Assembly: GCF_900109935.1 (NCBI RefSeq)
Contig: NZ_FOBV01000007.1
Coordinates: forward strand, 62,001-126,000
Length of the DNA stretch: 64,000 nt
Direction: 5' to 3'
Origin: Chryseobacterium taichungense
Lineage (GTDB): Bacteria > Bacteroidota > Bacteroidia > Flavobacteriales > Weeksellaceae
Part shown: piece by piece, positions 1 to 8,841 of the stretch
Position numbering within the stretch: the stretch's first letter is position 1
How the letters are laid out: each line of letters opens with the position of its first letter
Notes under the pieces: generated by a model
Told to the model about the DNA's origin: nothing
What the model saw: only the letters and a program-made list of their open reading frames with translations
Database searches by the model: none
Translations under genes and position numbers: made by a program

Positions 1-2
1 CA

Positions 3-698
3 CAGGTAGATGGTTTGAGCGAAGGTTGTGGTGACTATTGGGCACAATCATACAGTAGAAGCTTAAATCAGTGGCAACCTACGGATGCTGCTTATCACTG
101 GATGTTCAATTGGGATGGGCATAATTCTTTCTGGCCGGGAAGAATAACAAATTATACTGCAGCTTATCCTGGAGGATTGACCGGTTCCATACATACAGAC
201 GGACAAATATGGGCTTCTGCATTAATGCGAATTTATAATGCTATAGGAAAAGAAAAAACGGACAGGGCATTTCTTGAAGGGTTAGCAATGACAAGTTCTA
301 GTACAAACCAGGAAAATGCCGCTATTGCCGTAAGACAGGCGGCTATTGATATGTTGGGAACGTTTGGGTTTACCTGCAGTGATATTACACAAATGACGAC
401 AGAATTTACGGCAGCAGGATATACTATGCCGGCTTATTCCTGCCAATTGGGCGTAGAGGATGTGTTTAAAAAAGAGATTATTGCAATTTATCCTAATCCG
501 GTTTCGGATGTACTAAATATTTCCATGAAAATAAATAAAGAAGAAAAAGTAGAAATCTTCAACATGGAAGGTAGAAAAGTAATAGAAACAACCATTACAA
601 ATGGTAGAAACTCAATAAATGTTTCACAACTGCAGGTAGGAGATTATATTTTAAAGATAAAAGGATTAGAATTGTCAACAAAATTTATTAAAAAATAA
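3..698 (+). CDS. C-terminal part of a T9SS-secreted zinc metalloprotease (M36/gluzincin-like)
   Basis: The reading frame is open from base 3, so the gene starts upstream of the window. A GLSEGCGDYWA segment resembles the region of M36/thermolysin-like peptidases that supplies the third (Glu) zinc ligand; the HEXXH helix would lie upstream and is not visible. The HTDGQIWASALMRIYN stretch is also typical of the M36 C-terminal helical lobe. The last 75 residues form a T9SS type A sorting domain, beginning near IYPNPVSDVLN and ending in TKFIKK, which indicates export across the outer membrane. The M36 assignment is by resemblance only; another gluzincin family is possible. Confidence 0.72.
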   Translation, partial: QVDGLSEGCGDYWAQSYSRSLNQWQPTDAAYHWMFNWDGHNSFWPGRITNYTAAYPGGLTGSIHTDGQIWASALMRIYNAIGKEKTDRAFLEGLAMTSSSTNQENAAIAVRQAAIDMLGTFGFTCSDITQMTTEFTAAGYTMPAYSCQLGVEDVFKKEIIAIYPNPVSDVLNISMKINKEEKVEIFNMEGRKVIETTITNGRNSINVSQLQVGDYILKIKGLELSTKFIKK

Positions 699-704
699 AA
701 ATAG

Positions 705-735
705 ATCCGGTGTCGTAAAGCATCGGATTTTTTGT
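705..735 (+). terminator. Rho-independent terminator after the T9SS protease
   Basis: ATCCGGTG pairs with CATCGGAT (one G-U pair) around an 8-nt loop and is followed by a run of six T. Confidence 0.7.
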
Positions 736-784
736 TTTAAAGAATTTCAGATAGCATATTTTTATTTGCATTCAACTAAAATAG

Positions 785-792
785 TATATTTG
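785..792 (+). promoter_or_regulatory. Bacteroidota -7 box for udk
   Basis: TATATTTG matches TAnnTTTG exactly, 25 bp before the udk start. A TTTG at 765-768 lies 16 bp upstream and may be the -33 element. Confidence 0.65.
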
Positions 793-817
793 TAAAACGA
801 TAAAGAAATAAAAAAGA

Positions 818-1432
818 ATGCTTGTAATAGGAATTGCAGGAGGAACAGGATCCGGCAAAACTACAGTTGTTGACAAAATTATTCAGCAGCTTGATATTGA
901 AGGAATGAACATCCTTTCACAGGATAATTATTATCATGATAATCATAATCTTACATTGGTTGAAAGGGAAGCTTTGAATTATGATCATCCGAAATCCATT
1001 GATTTTGATTTATTGATAAAACATGTGAAAGCTTTAAAGAATAATGAGCCTATTGAGCAGCCGATTTACAGCTTTGTAACCCATTCCAGAACCGGAGATC
1101 ATGTTACCGTAGAGCCTAAAAATGTTTTGGTAGTAGAAGGAATTCTCGTTCTTACCAATAAGGAGCTTTTAAAAGAATTTGATCTTAAAGTCTTTGTACA
1201 CGCGGATTCCGATGAAAGACTGATCAGAAGAATACGACGTGATACCCAGGAAAGAGGAAGGGATTTAAATGAAGTTTTGCACCGTTATCAGACGACTCTG
1301 AAACCTATGCATCAGGAATTTATTGAGCCCTCAAAAAATGAAGCAGATCTTATCATTCCAAACATGAGGCAAAATTCCGTGGCGATTGATTTTTTAACAA
1401 CTGTGATTAAAAACTCTCTGAGAAAACATTAA
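818..1432 (+). CDS. udk: Uridine kinase
   Basis: Pyrimidine-salvage enzyme that phosphorylates uridine and cytidine with ATP or GTP in the cytoplasm. The Walker A loop GGTGSGKTT is at residues 8-16. A DNYYHD motif and the R-rich lid (ERLIRRIRRDTQERGRD) are in the expected order for the uridine kinase/phosphoribulokinase family. The length of 204 residues is normal. It is the first gene of a likely short transcript with the FtsB-like gene, which begins 4 bp after its stop. Confidence 0.95.
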   Translation: MLVIGIAGGTGSGKTTVVDKIIQQLDIEGMNILSQDNYYHDNHNLTLVEREALNYDHPKSIDFDLLIKHVKALKNNEPIEQPIYSFVTHSRTGDHVTVEPKNVLVVEGILVLTNKELLKEFDLKVFVHADSDERLIRRIRRDTQERGRDLNEVLHRYQTTLKPMHQEFIEPSKNEADLIIPNMRQNSVAIDFLTTVIKNSLRKH

Positions 1433-1436
1433 ATAC

Positions 1437-1793
1437 ATGAAAGGGACCAAACTTATCAAAGATATTCAGCCAAAATCTGACACTTTTAAATTTATTCAGA
1501 AGTATATTTTTAATAAATATACCATCACAATTTGTCTATTTCTGGTCTGGATGATTTTTTTTGATAAAACTTCATTCCTGGTAATCAATGAACTGAATGG
1601 TGAGATTAACAAATATGAAGAACAGCTTCAGTACTATAAAACCGAATATGAAAAAAATGACACGTTTTATAAAAAACTGATGAACAATAAATCTGAAAAG
1701 GAAAAATACGCCAGAGAAAATTATTTTATGAAAAAGCCGAATGAAGAAATTTTTATTCTGGTCGTAGACAGCACAAAAGTAGCAAAGAAATAA
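1437..1793 (+). CDS. FtsB/DivIC-like septum formation initiator
   Basis: Small bitopic membrane protein of 118 residues. It has a basic cytoplasmic N-terminus, one membrane segment at about residues 28-45, then a coiled coil at about 50-90, and ends in the YARENYFMKKPNEE motif shared by FtsB/DivIC proteins. In this family the coiled coil joins FtsL and FtsQ in the divisome, bridging early and late division proteins. It follows udk by 4 bp, so the two are probably co-transcribed. The division role is inferred from family and architecture. Confidence 0.85.
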   Translation: MKGTKLIKDIQPKSDTFKFIQKYIFNKYTITICLFLVWMIFFDKTSFLVINELNGEINKYEEQLQYYKTEYEKNDTFYKKLMNNKSEKEKYARENYFMKKPNEEIFILVVDSTKVAKK

Positions 1794-1796
1794 TTA

Positions 1797-1908
1797 AAAA
1801 GTGAATGGTGAATGGTGAATTCGCTGCGCCTGTCAATATCACAAGGTAAAAAATAAGCCTGTTTGGTAAATTCACCGTTCACAATTGACCACCACCTATA
1901 ATCCATTC
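1797..1908. repeat. Self-complementary intergenic repeat, GTGAATGGTGAAT family
   Basis: Near-tandem GTGAATG units at 1801-1820 are followed about 50 bp later by the complementary arm (AAATTCACCGTTCACAATTG). The 3' arm, including CCATTCGCC, runs directly into the mutA start codon. A second member of the family is at 10620-10730. Confidence 0.6.
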
Positions 1909-1911
1909 GCC

Positions 1912-3063
1912 ATGTCAAATACAGCTTGGGAAAATTTAGTCAGAAAACAACTTAAAACCGAAGATATTTATTCTGTTCTTACTAAAGAAAATTTAGAAGG
2001 AATTGTAGTAAAGCCGTTCTATGACGGAATTAATACGCCATTGGTAAATCTTCCGAAAGTAGAAGAAAATACACATCTGGTGGCAAAATATCATGAAAGT
2101 CTGGAAGAGGATGTATTTGCATTCCTTTTGGATCACAACGTCGAAAATCTTGCACAGAAAACGATTTTTATCGACGATATCGATCTTGCCGGACATATCA
2201 GCCCGAAAGAAGAGGATCAGTATTTTTCATTAATTGATGTTTTTGATGAAAAAGAAGCTGTAATAAATGATCAGTTGGTTAAAGAATTACTGGCAAAGCA
2301 ATTCAGAAGAAATATTTGTGTTGATATTTCTTTACACCAGAACGCAGGAGCCGCAATGTATCAGCAATTAGGAATTGCATTGGCAAAAACTAAAGAATTG
2401 ATTGAAGTGTATGGCCCGGAAATTTTAAATAAATTAATTTTCAGAATAGCAATCGGAGGAAATTATTTCTTTGAAATGGCAAAATTAAGGGCTTTTAAAC
2501 TTGTTTTTAACGAATTATCCAAGGAATACAGTGTAGACGAAATTCCATATATTTTTGCAGAAACATCGCTTAGAAATAAAGCGGTATCGGATAATGAAAA
2601 TAATCTGATCCGTTCAACCTTAGAGCTCGCTTCCGCAATGATTGGCGGAGCTGATGCTGTTTTCAGCAACAATTATCTTGTGGACAGAACTACGGAAAAT
2701 TCGGAAGAAATTTCTTTTAAACAACAGATTGTTCTGGCTTATGAAAGCATTATTAATGTTTTTGAAGACGCTTCTAACGGAAGTTATTTTGTAGAAGATA
2801 TTACCCGGCAGATCGCTGAAAAATCATGGACTTATTTCCTTGAAATTGAAGAAGCAGGAGGTTATCTTGAGCTGTTAAAAAGCGGAACGATTCAAAAGCA
2901 GATCTACAACCATGCTTTAGAAGAGCAGAAGTGGGTAGAAAACGGAAAAATAAAGCTTATTGGCGTTAACTTATATCCCAAATTAGAGGCTAAAAAAGCT
3001 GCCGAAGATATGTATAATGAAAGTGAAATAAAGCCTGTAAGATGGGCTCAGATGTTTGAATAA
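1912..3063 (+). CDS. mutA: Methylmalonyl-CoA mutase small (beta) subunit
   Basis: Non-catalytic partner of the B12-dependent mutase that interconverts methylmalonyl-CoA and succinyl-CoA. The protein has the mutase TIM-barrel signature, with a segment close to SRTETSLRNK/FSNNYLVDR and the terminal repeat GTIQKQI...KIKLIGVNLYP. It lacks a cobalamin-binding domain, as expected for this subunit. At 383 residues from ATG 1912 it is short for the family. The ATG was chosen over an in-frame TTG at 1885 because the sequence from 1885 to 1911 belongs to an intergenic repeat arm. The large subunit gene is not adjacent. The stop overlaps the next start (TAATG). Confidence 0.85.
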   Translation: MSNTAWENLVRKQLKTEDIYSVLTKENLEGIVVKPFYDGINTPLVNLPKVEENTHLVAKYHESLEEDVFAFLLDHNVENLAQKTIFIDDIDLAGHISPKEEDQYFSLIDVFDEKEAVINDQLVKELLAKQFRRNICVDISLHQNAGAAMYQQLGIALAKTKELIEVYGPEILNKLIFRIAIGGNYFFEMAKLRAFKLVFNELSKEYSVDEIPYIFAETSLRNKAVSDNENNLIRSTLELASAMIGGADAVFSNNYLVDRTTENSEEISFKQQIVLAYESIINVFEDASNGSYFVEDITRQIAEKSWTYFLEIEEAGGYLELLKSGTIQKQIYNHALEEQKWVENGKIKLIGVNLYPKLEAKKAAEDMYNESEIKPVRWAQMFE

Positions 3064-3503
3064 TGAAAGAAAAACTAATTGATTTATTTGAATATACTTA
3101 TCATTTTAACACTGAGATGATTAAAGTTATTTCCGAAAATTTGGAAAGAGTTGATGAGAAAACGATTAGCCTTATCAACCATACTTTAAATGCCCAACAG
3201 ATCTGGAACTCAAGAATTTTGAACGAAAAAACGTTTGAAGTATGGCAGATGAATCCTTTTGAAGCGTTAGGAGAAATTAATCAGCAAAACTTTGAAAAAA
3301 GTATTGAAGTCATCAATAATTTTGATCCTGACCAAAAGATCACATACCAAAACTCAAGAGGAGTGGCTTTTGAAAATACTGTTTTTGAAATGCTTTTTCA
3401 GGCAATCAACCACTCAACCTATCATAGAGGACAGATCAATTCATTATTGAAGCAAAACGGAATAGAGCCGGTTTTAACGGATTACATTTTTTATAAAAGA
3501 TAA
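3063..3503 (+). CDS. DinB/DfsB-type four-helix metal-binding protein
   Basis: A 146-residue protein of the DinB superfamily, a four-helix bundle that usually binds a divalent metal through three histidines. Candidates are the His in NHTLNAQQIW and the two in HSTYHRGQIN. Family members include thiol-dependent transferases (the mycothiol/bacillithiol-type S-transferases) and DNA-damage-induced proteins of unknown role. The start overlaps the mutA stop by one base, indicating translational coupling. The specific substrate cannot be judged from sequence. Confidence 0.85.
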   Translation: MKEKLIDLFEYTYHFNTEMIKVISENLERVDEKTISLINHTLNAQQIWNSRILNEKTFEVWQMNPFEALGEINQQNFEKSIEVINNFDPDQKITYQNSRGVAFENTVFEMLFQAINHSTYHRGQINSLLKQNGIEPVLTDYIFYKR

Positions 3504-3546
3504 ATTTAATTGATTTTAAGTTCTTTTTGTTAACTTACTTCAACTT

Positions 3547-4695
3547 GTGATAGATAAATTATTAGATCAACAAATTCAAGAATATATCAGCGCCAATCTG
3601 AATACAGATTTGCATGTATTGTTATTAAAAAAATCACCTTTTCCAGAGGTTTCCATGCAGGAAATTGTTCAGCAGATCAGAGGAAAACAAGTTGCGCAGA
3701 AAAAGTTTCCGTTTTTACTGAAAGAAGGTATAGTTTTTCCTCCACAACTTAATTTAGAACAGTCTTCTTCCGAAAAGACCGCCCAGTACAAATCACAGTT
3801 GTTAAAAGGCAAATCGTTTATCGATCTTACTTGTGGTTTTGGGATTGATGCTTACTATCTGTCACAAAATTTTCAAGATATTACCCTTGTAGAACAAAAT
3901 AACGAGCTTTTGAATATTGTTCAGCATAATTGGAATATTTTAGAAAAAAAAGCAAAATTTATACACCAGAAACTTGAAGATTTCCTCACTGAAAATAAAG
4001 AATTGTTTGATGTAATTTATCTTGATCCAGCACGAAGAGACCATAATAAAAATAAAGTTTTTCTCCTTGAAGATCTGTCGCCGAATATTCTTGAAATTCA
4101 GGAAAAACTGGTTTCCATAGGTGATAAGGTAGTAATAAAATTATCGCCCTTAATTGATATAAAATATTTACTTTCTGTATTGAAGGGTGTTTTCAGGATC
4201 GAAATTATTGCCGTTAAAAATGATGTTAAAGAAATTGTTGTCTTTTTATCTGGAGAAAATCACCGGGAAATAATCTGCAATTGTACAAATCTTGAAACGG
4301 ATGATCCACCTTTTGAGTTTATAATCGGCGAGGAAGAAGAGGCTGTTGCAAATTACGGAGAACCGGAAAAATATATATACATCCCTAATAATACTATTCT
4401 AAAAGCAGGTATCTTTAATCTTATTTCACAAAAGGCAGGATTGAAAAAACTTCATCCCAATACTCACATCTATACCTCAGATTTAAGAATTGAAAATTTT
4501 CCAGGAAGAATATTCGAAATGGAAATCACTGATCCTAAAAAGATTAAAAAGAAAAGCCAGTACAATATCATTTCAAAAAATTATCCTTTAAAACCGGAGG
4601 AAATAAAGAAAAAATACAATTTGAAAGATGGAGGCGATCATTATCTTATTTTTACACAGTCCAAAAAAGGTAAAATAATTTTAAAATCAGTATAA
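3547..4695 (+). CDS. THUMP-like class I SAM-dependent methyltransferase
   Basis: The central Rossmann domain shows motif I FIDLTCGFGIDAYYLS (about residues 92-107) and a DVIYLDPARRD motif IV-like segment (about 158-168), fitting an RNA or protein methyltransferase. The C-terminal half matches the THUMP-like/ferredoxin-like layout seen in Bacteroidota proteins of this type, ending in a short RGG-free basic tail. The apparent start is GTG at 3547; the first in-frame ATG (3655) would remove conserved-looking N-terminal sequence. The substrate is unknown; an RNA target is inferred from the THUMP-like domain. Confidence 0.75.
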   Translation: MIDKLLDQQIQEYISANLNTDLHVLLLKKSPFPEVSMQEIVQQIRGKQVAQKKFPFLLKEGIVFPPQLNLEQSSSEKTAQYKSQLLKGKSFIDLTCGFGIDAYYLSQNFQDITLVEQNNELLNIVQHNWNILEKKAKFIHQKLEDFLTENKELFDVIYLDPARRDHNKNKVFLLEDLSPNILEIQEKLVSIGDKVVIKLSPLIDIKYLLSVLKGVFRIEIIAVKNDVKEIVVFLSGENHREIICNCTNLETDDPPFEFIIGEEEEAVANYGEPEKYIYIPNNTILKAGIFNLISQKAGLKKLHPNTHIYTSDLRIENFPGRIFEMEITDPKKIKKKSQYNIISKNYPLKPEEIKKKYNLKDGGDHYLIFTQSKKGKIILKSV

Positions 4696-4830
4696 AAATG
4701 TTGCTGTAAAATGCAAGATTTCTTAATTTTGGACAATTAAAAAAATAAGCCTGAAATCGCTCGATGCTGAAATTATTCAAGCACTCCGATAAAGCGATTC
4801 AGATGATACATTAAAAAATAAATTTTCCAT

Positions 4831-5133
4831 ATGAAAAAATTAGTTATTTGTTTAGCCCTTGCTACTGTTGCGGTAAGCTGTAAAAAAATCCAGGCTGGCG
4901 GAAATAAGGATACTTTAAAACTTGAAGAAGGTGTAGAAAGATATTCTGATGACGAACAGACAAGCGGTGAGCAGGATAATCTTTCTGAATACAGAGGAGA
5001 CGCTCATGACGGCCATGAAACACCTGTTAAAACAGATACTGCCGGAGCGGTACAGCATAAAGAAGAAAACAATAAGCATTCTGATGCGACTCCAATTCCG
5101 GAAGGTTCTCAGACTCCAAAGGCTGAACACTAA
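4831..5133 (+). CDS. Small predicted lipoprotein, His/Glu-rich
   Basis: A 100-residue protein with a lipoprotein signal peptide: basic start, hydrophobic core and the lipobox VAVSC with the lipidated Cys at residue 17. The mature part is hydrophilic and low in complexity, rich in Glu, Asp, His and Thr (for example AHDGHETPVKTD), with no recognisable fold. It is followed by a strong terminator and appears to be monocistronic. I do not recognise the family; similar small orphan lipoproteins are common in Chryseobacterium-type genomes. Confidence 0.65.
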   Translation: MKKLVICLALATVAVSCKKIQAGGNKDTLKLEEGVERYSDDEQTSGEQDNLSEYRGDAHDGHETPVKTDTAGAVQHKEENNKHSDATPIPEGSQTPKAEH

Positions 5134-5150
5134 TTTAGATAAGAAAAATA

Positions 5151-5183
5151 GACATATCCTGCAGAAATGCGGGATATTTTTTT
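5151..5183 (+). terminator. Rho-independent terminator after the small lipoprotein
   Basis: ATATCCTGCA pairs with TGCGGGATAT (one mismatch) around a short AGAA-type loop, followed by a run of T. Confidence 0.75.
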
Positions 5184-5186
5184 GGT

Positions 5187-5312
5187 AGCTTGATCCGGCT
5201 CTCCGCTACTACTCCTCGCGCCGACCTTTGCCGATGCGCTCCAACACCAAACCCTCGTACTCTCCAACACTCCATCCCCGCTGTGGGGTAACCGCTAAGA
5301 TCCGGGCTAGGA
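5187..5312. repeat. Structured GC-rich repeat, copy 1
   Basis: A GC-rich island in AT-rich surroundings. It starts AGCTTGATCCGGCTCTCCGCT and ends ACCGCTAAGATCCGGGCTAGGA. The second copy at 28312-28410 has the same framework (AGCTTAATCTTGCTTTCCGCT to GCCGCTGCAATCAAGGCTAGGG) but a different central part. The conserved ends with a variable apical region suggest a folded element (mobile repeat or RNA). Confidence 0.65.
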
Positions 5313-5439
5313 TTTTCGTCCTTGTATAAATATTTCACATTTTCATCAGTGAAGTATATCGTAAAACCTGAAGAAAATTATATCTTTTTGTTTGTCCCGG
5401 CGTGGTAATTTTTTTACTTTTAGCAAAATAAATTTTACG

Positions 5440-6819
5440 ATGCAAGAAACATTAAATTACATCAACGAAAACAAACAGCGTTTCGTGGATGAATTATTTG
5501 AGTTACTGAGAATTCCTTCAATTTCTGCGGATCCGGCTTATAAGGAAGACGTCCTGAAATGTGCGGATGTTGTAGCAGCACACCTGAAAAATGCAGGAGC
5601 AGATAATGTGGAAGTTTGTCAGACCAAAGGATATCCTATTGTTTTTGGAGAAAAAATTTTAGATAAAAACCTGCCAACCGTTCTGGTATATGGGCATTAT
5701 GACGTTCAGCCGGCAGATCCGCTTGAGCTTTGGAAAAAGCCGCCATTCGAACCTTATATTGAAAAAACTGAACTGCATCCTGAAGGAGCCATTTTTGCAA
5801 GAGGTTCGGCTGATGATAAAGGACAGTTTTTTATGCATCTTAAAGCTTTCGAAGCTATGATGAAAACCAATGCTCTTCCTTGTAATGTTAAATTTATCTT
5901 AGAAGGAGAAGAGGAAGTGGGTTCCGTAAGTCTTGGTGATTTTGTAAATGAAAACAAGGAAAAACTTTCATGTGACTGTATTTTAATTTCAGATACTCAT
6001 ATTTACAGCAATGAACAGCCAACGGTTACTACAGGGCTGAGAGGACTAAGCTACGTAGAAGTTGAGGTAGAAGGTCCCAACAGAGATCTTCATTCCGGAT
6101 TATATGGTGGTGCGGTGCCAAACCCAATTCATGTACTTTCGAGAATGATTGCCAAGCTTATCGACGAAGATGGGCATATCACTATTGACGGTTTCTATGA
6201 TAATGTAGAAACAGTTTCAGATACTGAAAGAGCGGAGATGAATAAGTTGAAAGACAATCCTGAAGAATTTAAGAAATCCATTGGCTTAAATGGAGTAGAA
6301 GGTGAAAAAGGATATACTACTTTGGAAAGAACCTCAATCCGTCCTACATTAGACTGTAATGGAATCTGGGGAGGTTATATAGGTGAAGGGGCAAAAACGG
6401 TAATTCCATCTAAAGCTTTTGCCAAAATTTCGATGCGCCTTGTTCCTTACCAGACTCCTGCAGAAATTACAGAAAAATTCACCAGATATTTTGAGAAAAT
6501 AGCTCCCGAAAATGTAAAAGTAAAAGTTACGCCACATCACGGAGGAATGCCGTATGTTTTACCGACAGATACAAAAGAGTTTTTGGCTGCGAAAAAAGCC
6601 ATGGAATCTACATTCGGAAAAGAAGTTCTTCCATACAGAGGAGGGGGTAGTATCCCTATTACAGCAATGTTCGAGCAGGTTTTGGGTGCTAAGTCCGTAT
6701 TAATGGGATTCGGTCTTGACTCAGATGCGATCCATTCTCCTAATGAACATTACGGATTATTTAATTTTTATAAGGGAATTGAAAGTATACCGCTGTTTTT
6801 TGAGAATTATGTGAAGTAA
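5440..6819 (+). CDS. M20 family dipeptidase
   Basis: Zinc-dependent exopeptidase of the M20 family, 459 residues from ATG 5440. Metal-site motifs are in order: VYGHYDVQPADP (His86, Asp88), RGSADDKGQ (about 121-129), EGEEEVGS (about 155-162) and a late PNEHYG. The lid domain sits between about residues 200 and 320. No signal peptide is present, so it is cytoplasmic and probably degrades dipeptides taken up from extracellular proteolysis. An in-frame ATG upstream at 5392 would add an unlikely N-terminus that covers the promoter-like sequence TTTTTACTTTTAGC. Confidence 0.9.
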   Translation: MQETLNYINENKQRFVDELFELLRIPSISADPAYKEDVLKCADVVAAHLKNAGADNVEVCQTKGYPIVFGEKILDKNLPTVLVYGHYDVQPADPLELWKKPPFEPYIEKTELHPEGAIFARGSADDKGQFFMHLKAFEAMMKTNALPCNVKFILEGEEEVGSVSLGDFVNENKEKLSCDCILISDTHIYSNEQPTVTTGLRGLSYVEVEVEGPNRDLHSGLYGGAVPNPIHVLSRMIAKLIDEDGHITIDGFYDNVETVSDTERAEMNKLKDNPEEFKKSIGLNGVEGEKGYTTLERTSIRPTLDCNGIWGGYIGEGAKTVIPSKAFAKISMRLVPYQTPAEITEKFTRYFEKIAPENVKVKVTPHHGGMPYVLPTDTKEFLAAKKAMESTFGKEVLPYRGGGSIPITAMFEQVLGAKSVLMGFGLDSDAIHSPNEHYGLFNFYKGIESIPLFFENYVK

Positions 6820-6891
6820 TTGTTAAATAATATTTACTTTAGGATACTTTTTGAACAATTTTTTTTATATTAGCAAAAAATAAAAATTACT

Positions 6892-7842
6892 ATGAAAAAA
6901 GTTCTATTTTCTTTTATGGCTTTTGCTACAGCAGGCCTAATGAATGCACAAGTTATTACACAGAATGCAACGCCTAACACAGTTGCTGCAACAGGTTCAG
7001 TAGCTTGTGCAAGTGGTTCTACGAGTACTAACTATTATACAGCTGACAATTCTTACTTGCGATTATTTAAATTATCAGATTATGGAATTAATTATAATTA
7101 CCGAATTACTAATATTGCTTTTGGTGTGCAATTGGCATCAAGAACAATCGCAGGAAGTTCTACGGATGTAGGAGGGGCTTTTCCTGTTGAAGTTTGGCTT
7201 TATACTACATCAGCTACTACGCTAGATCCTCTAGATCTGACTTCGGTTTCTGGAGATACACCACTTACTACAGTAAATGTTTCTTCTGCCAATAATGCAG
7301 CAATGGTAAATACGGGTACAAGTGTAAATCAAATTATTCCTGCAGGGTCTAATTTTGTGATTGAAATCTGGCATGACGGTGCAACAGGTCATACTGGTAC
7401 AAGTAGTAATCCATATGAAAGATTTTATATGGGAACAAATACCAGTGCACAAACAGGTCCTTCCTATCTCGTTTCTGAAACTTGTGGGCTTACTGATCCT
7501 ATAGCTACTGGTACAGGTGCTTTGGCTGGTTTTGCTTCTGCAAAATGGGTGATGACAATTACGGGCCAGAACTCTACTTTAGGAACTACTGAAGTGATCA
7601 ATTCTCCAGACCTTCAGATTTATCCTAATCCTGTTAAAGACGTTCTTAAGTTTAAATTATTTAATAACCTGAAATCTGAATCTATTGATATTTATGATCT
7701 TAACGGAAGAGTAATTACTTCTATCAGCAACAGCAAAAATGTTAATGAAGTAAATATGTCTTCATATGCAAAAGGAAATTATATTTTAAGAGTGAAGGCT
7801 AGTGATGGTAAAGTATACATTCAAAAGATAATTAAAGATTAA
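6892..7842 (+). CDS. T9SS-secreted protein of unknown function
   Basis: A 316-residue exported protein. It has a Sec signal peptide ending near LMNAQ (residue 20) and a central beta-rich, Thr/Ser/Asn-rich region (about 25-230) with no recognised enzyme motif. A type A sorting domain runs from about residue 242 (LQIYPNPVKDVL) to the C-terminus (KVYIQKIIKD). The domain is normally cleaved on passage through the outer-membrane translocon. The low-complexity body suggests a surface or released structural protein or adhesin; that is inference. It is monocistronic, with a strong terminator behind it. Confidence 0.8.
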   Translation: MKKVLFSFMAFATAGLMNAQVITQNATPNTVAATGSVACASGSTSTNYYTADNSYLRLFKLSDYGINYNYRITNIAFGVQLASRTIAGSSTDVGGAFPVEVWLYTTSATTLDPLDLTSVSGDTPLTTVNVSSANNAAMVNTGTSVNQIIPAGSNFVIEIWHDGATGHTGTSSNPYERFYMGTNTSAQTGPSYLVSETCGLTDPIATGTGALAGFASAKWVMTITGQNSTLGTTEVINSPDLQIYPNPVKDVLKFKLFNNLKSESIDIYDLNGRVITSISNSKNVNEVNMSSYAKGNYILRVKASDGKVYIQKIIKD

Positions 7843-7897
7843 TCATTTTAATTTTGGGGAAATAATCTCAAACTAAAATATTCTAAAAATATTTATT

Positions 7898-7928
7898 AAA
7901 GCGCTTCATTTAATGAAGCGCTTTTTTC
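7898..7928 (+). terminator. Strong Rho-independent terminator
   Basis: A 13-bp perfect stem (AAAGCGCTTCATT with AATGAAGCGCTTT), a single-base nominal loop and a T run. The near-continuous palindrome may also terminate in the opposite direction. Confidence 0.85.
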
Positions 7929-8017
7929 TTGGTATATATTTAAACTGACAAATGTTAGTCCCCAAATAAACTTATTTTAAATCGTTTTTCTTATTTTTAA
8001 GAGCTAAATCAAAAAAT

Positions 8018-8725
8018 ATGATAAACAATAAAGTAGCTTATATTACAGGTGGAACGAAAGGTATCGGCTTTGGAATTGCTAAAACCCTACTTGAAAACGG
8101 AGTTTCAGTTGCATTTTCAGGACGAAAAAGAGATGATGTTGAGAAAGCAGAGAATGAACTAAAAAAATATTCTAAAAATGTGTTGGGAATCGTTTCAGAT
8201 GTAAGAAATCTAGAAAGTGAAGAAGAGGCAATAAAATATACCATACAGAAATTCGGACAACTGGACTTTGTCATAGCTAATGCCGGACTTGGTGTGTTTA
8301 AACCGGTTGATCAGCTTTCTGCTGAAGATTGGAATGATATGATTGAAACAAACCTAACAGGTGTATTTTATACATTAAAAGCCTCTGTGGATGAGCTTAA
8401 GAAAACTCAGGGATATTATATCACAATTGCCAGTCTGGCAGGAAGCAATTTTTTCGAAAACGGATCAGGCTACAACGCTTCAAAGTTTGGGGTTGTCGGC
8501 TTTACACAAGCTGCCATGATTGATCTGAGAAAATATAATATCAAGTGCACAGTCATTATGCCTGGTTCGGTAGCCACACATTTTAACGGTAATATTCCTT
8601 CTGAAAAGGATGCATGGAAGATTCAACCGGAAGATATGGGAAATCTTGTTCTTGATATTTTAAAGATGAATCCTAGGGTTTTACCAAGCAAGATAGAATT
8701 TAGGGCAACAAAACCAGCCAATTAA
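8018..8725 (+). CDS. Short-chain dehydrogenase/reductase
   Basis: Classical SDR of 235 residues. The nucleotide-binding GGTKGIG is at residues 11-17, NAG at 88-90, the catalytic Ser at about 139 (ASLAGS) and the YNASK active site has Tyr152 and Lys156. FSGRKR after beta-2 suggests NADP(H) preference because of its basic residues. The substrate is not predictable. It stands alone between the T9SS protein and etfB. Confidence 0.88.
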   Translation: MINNKVAYITGGTKGIGFGIAKTLLENGVSVAFSGRKRDDVEKAENELKKYSKNVLGIVSDVRNLESEEEAIKYTIQKFGQLDFVIANAGLGVFKPVDQLSAEDWNDMIETNLTGVFYTLKASVDELKKTQGYYITIASLAGSNFFENGSGYNASKFGVVGFTQAAMIDLRKYNIKCTVIMPGSVATHFNGNIPSEKDAWKIQPEDMGNLVLDILKMNPRVLPSKIEFRATKPAN

Positions 8726-8841
8726 ATACATCTAATGCGCTGAATAATAATTTACTAAGTATTATGCATGCATAATATATTTTTTAATTATATTAGCGAA
8801 TAAAACTTTAAGGCTTTTAAAGCAAAAAATTAAAACAACAT

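Noticed and set aside
5135..5338. Minus-strand frame across the GC-rich island
   Set aside because: It follows the GC-rich repeat rather than a protein family, and the terminator and repeat explain the sequence.
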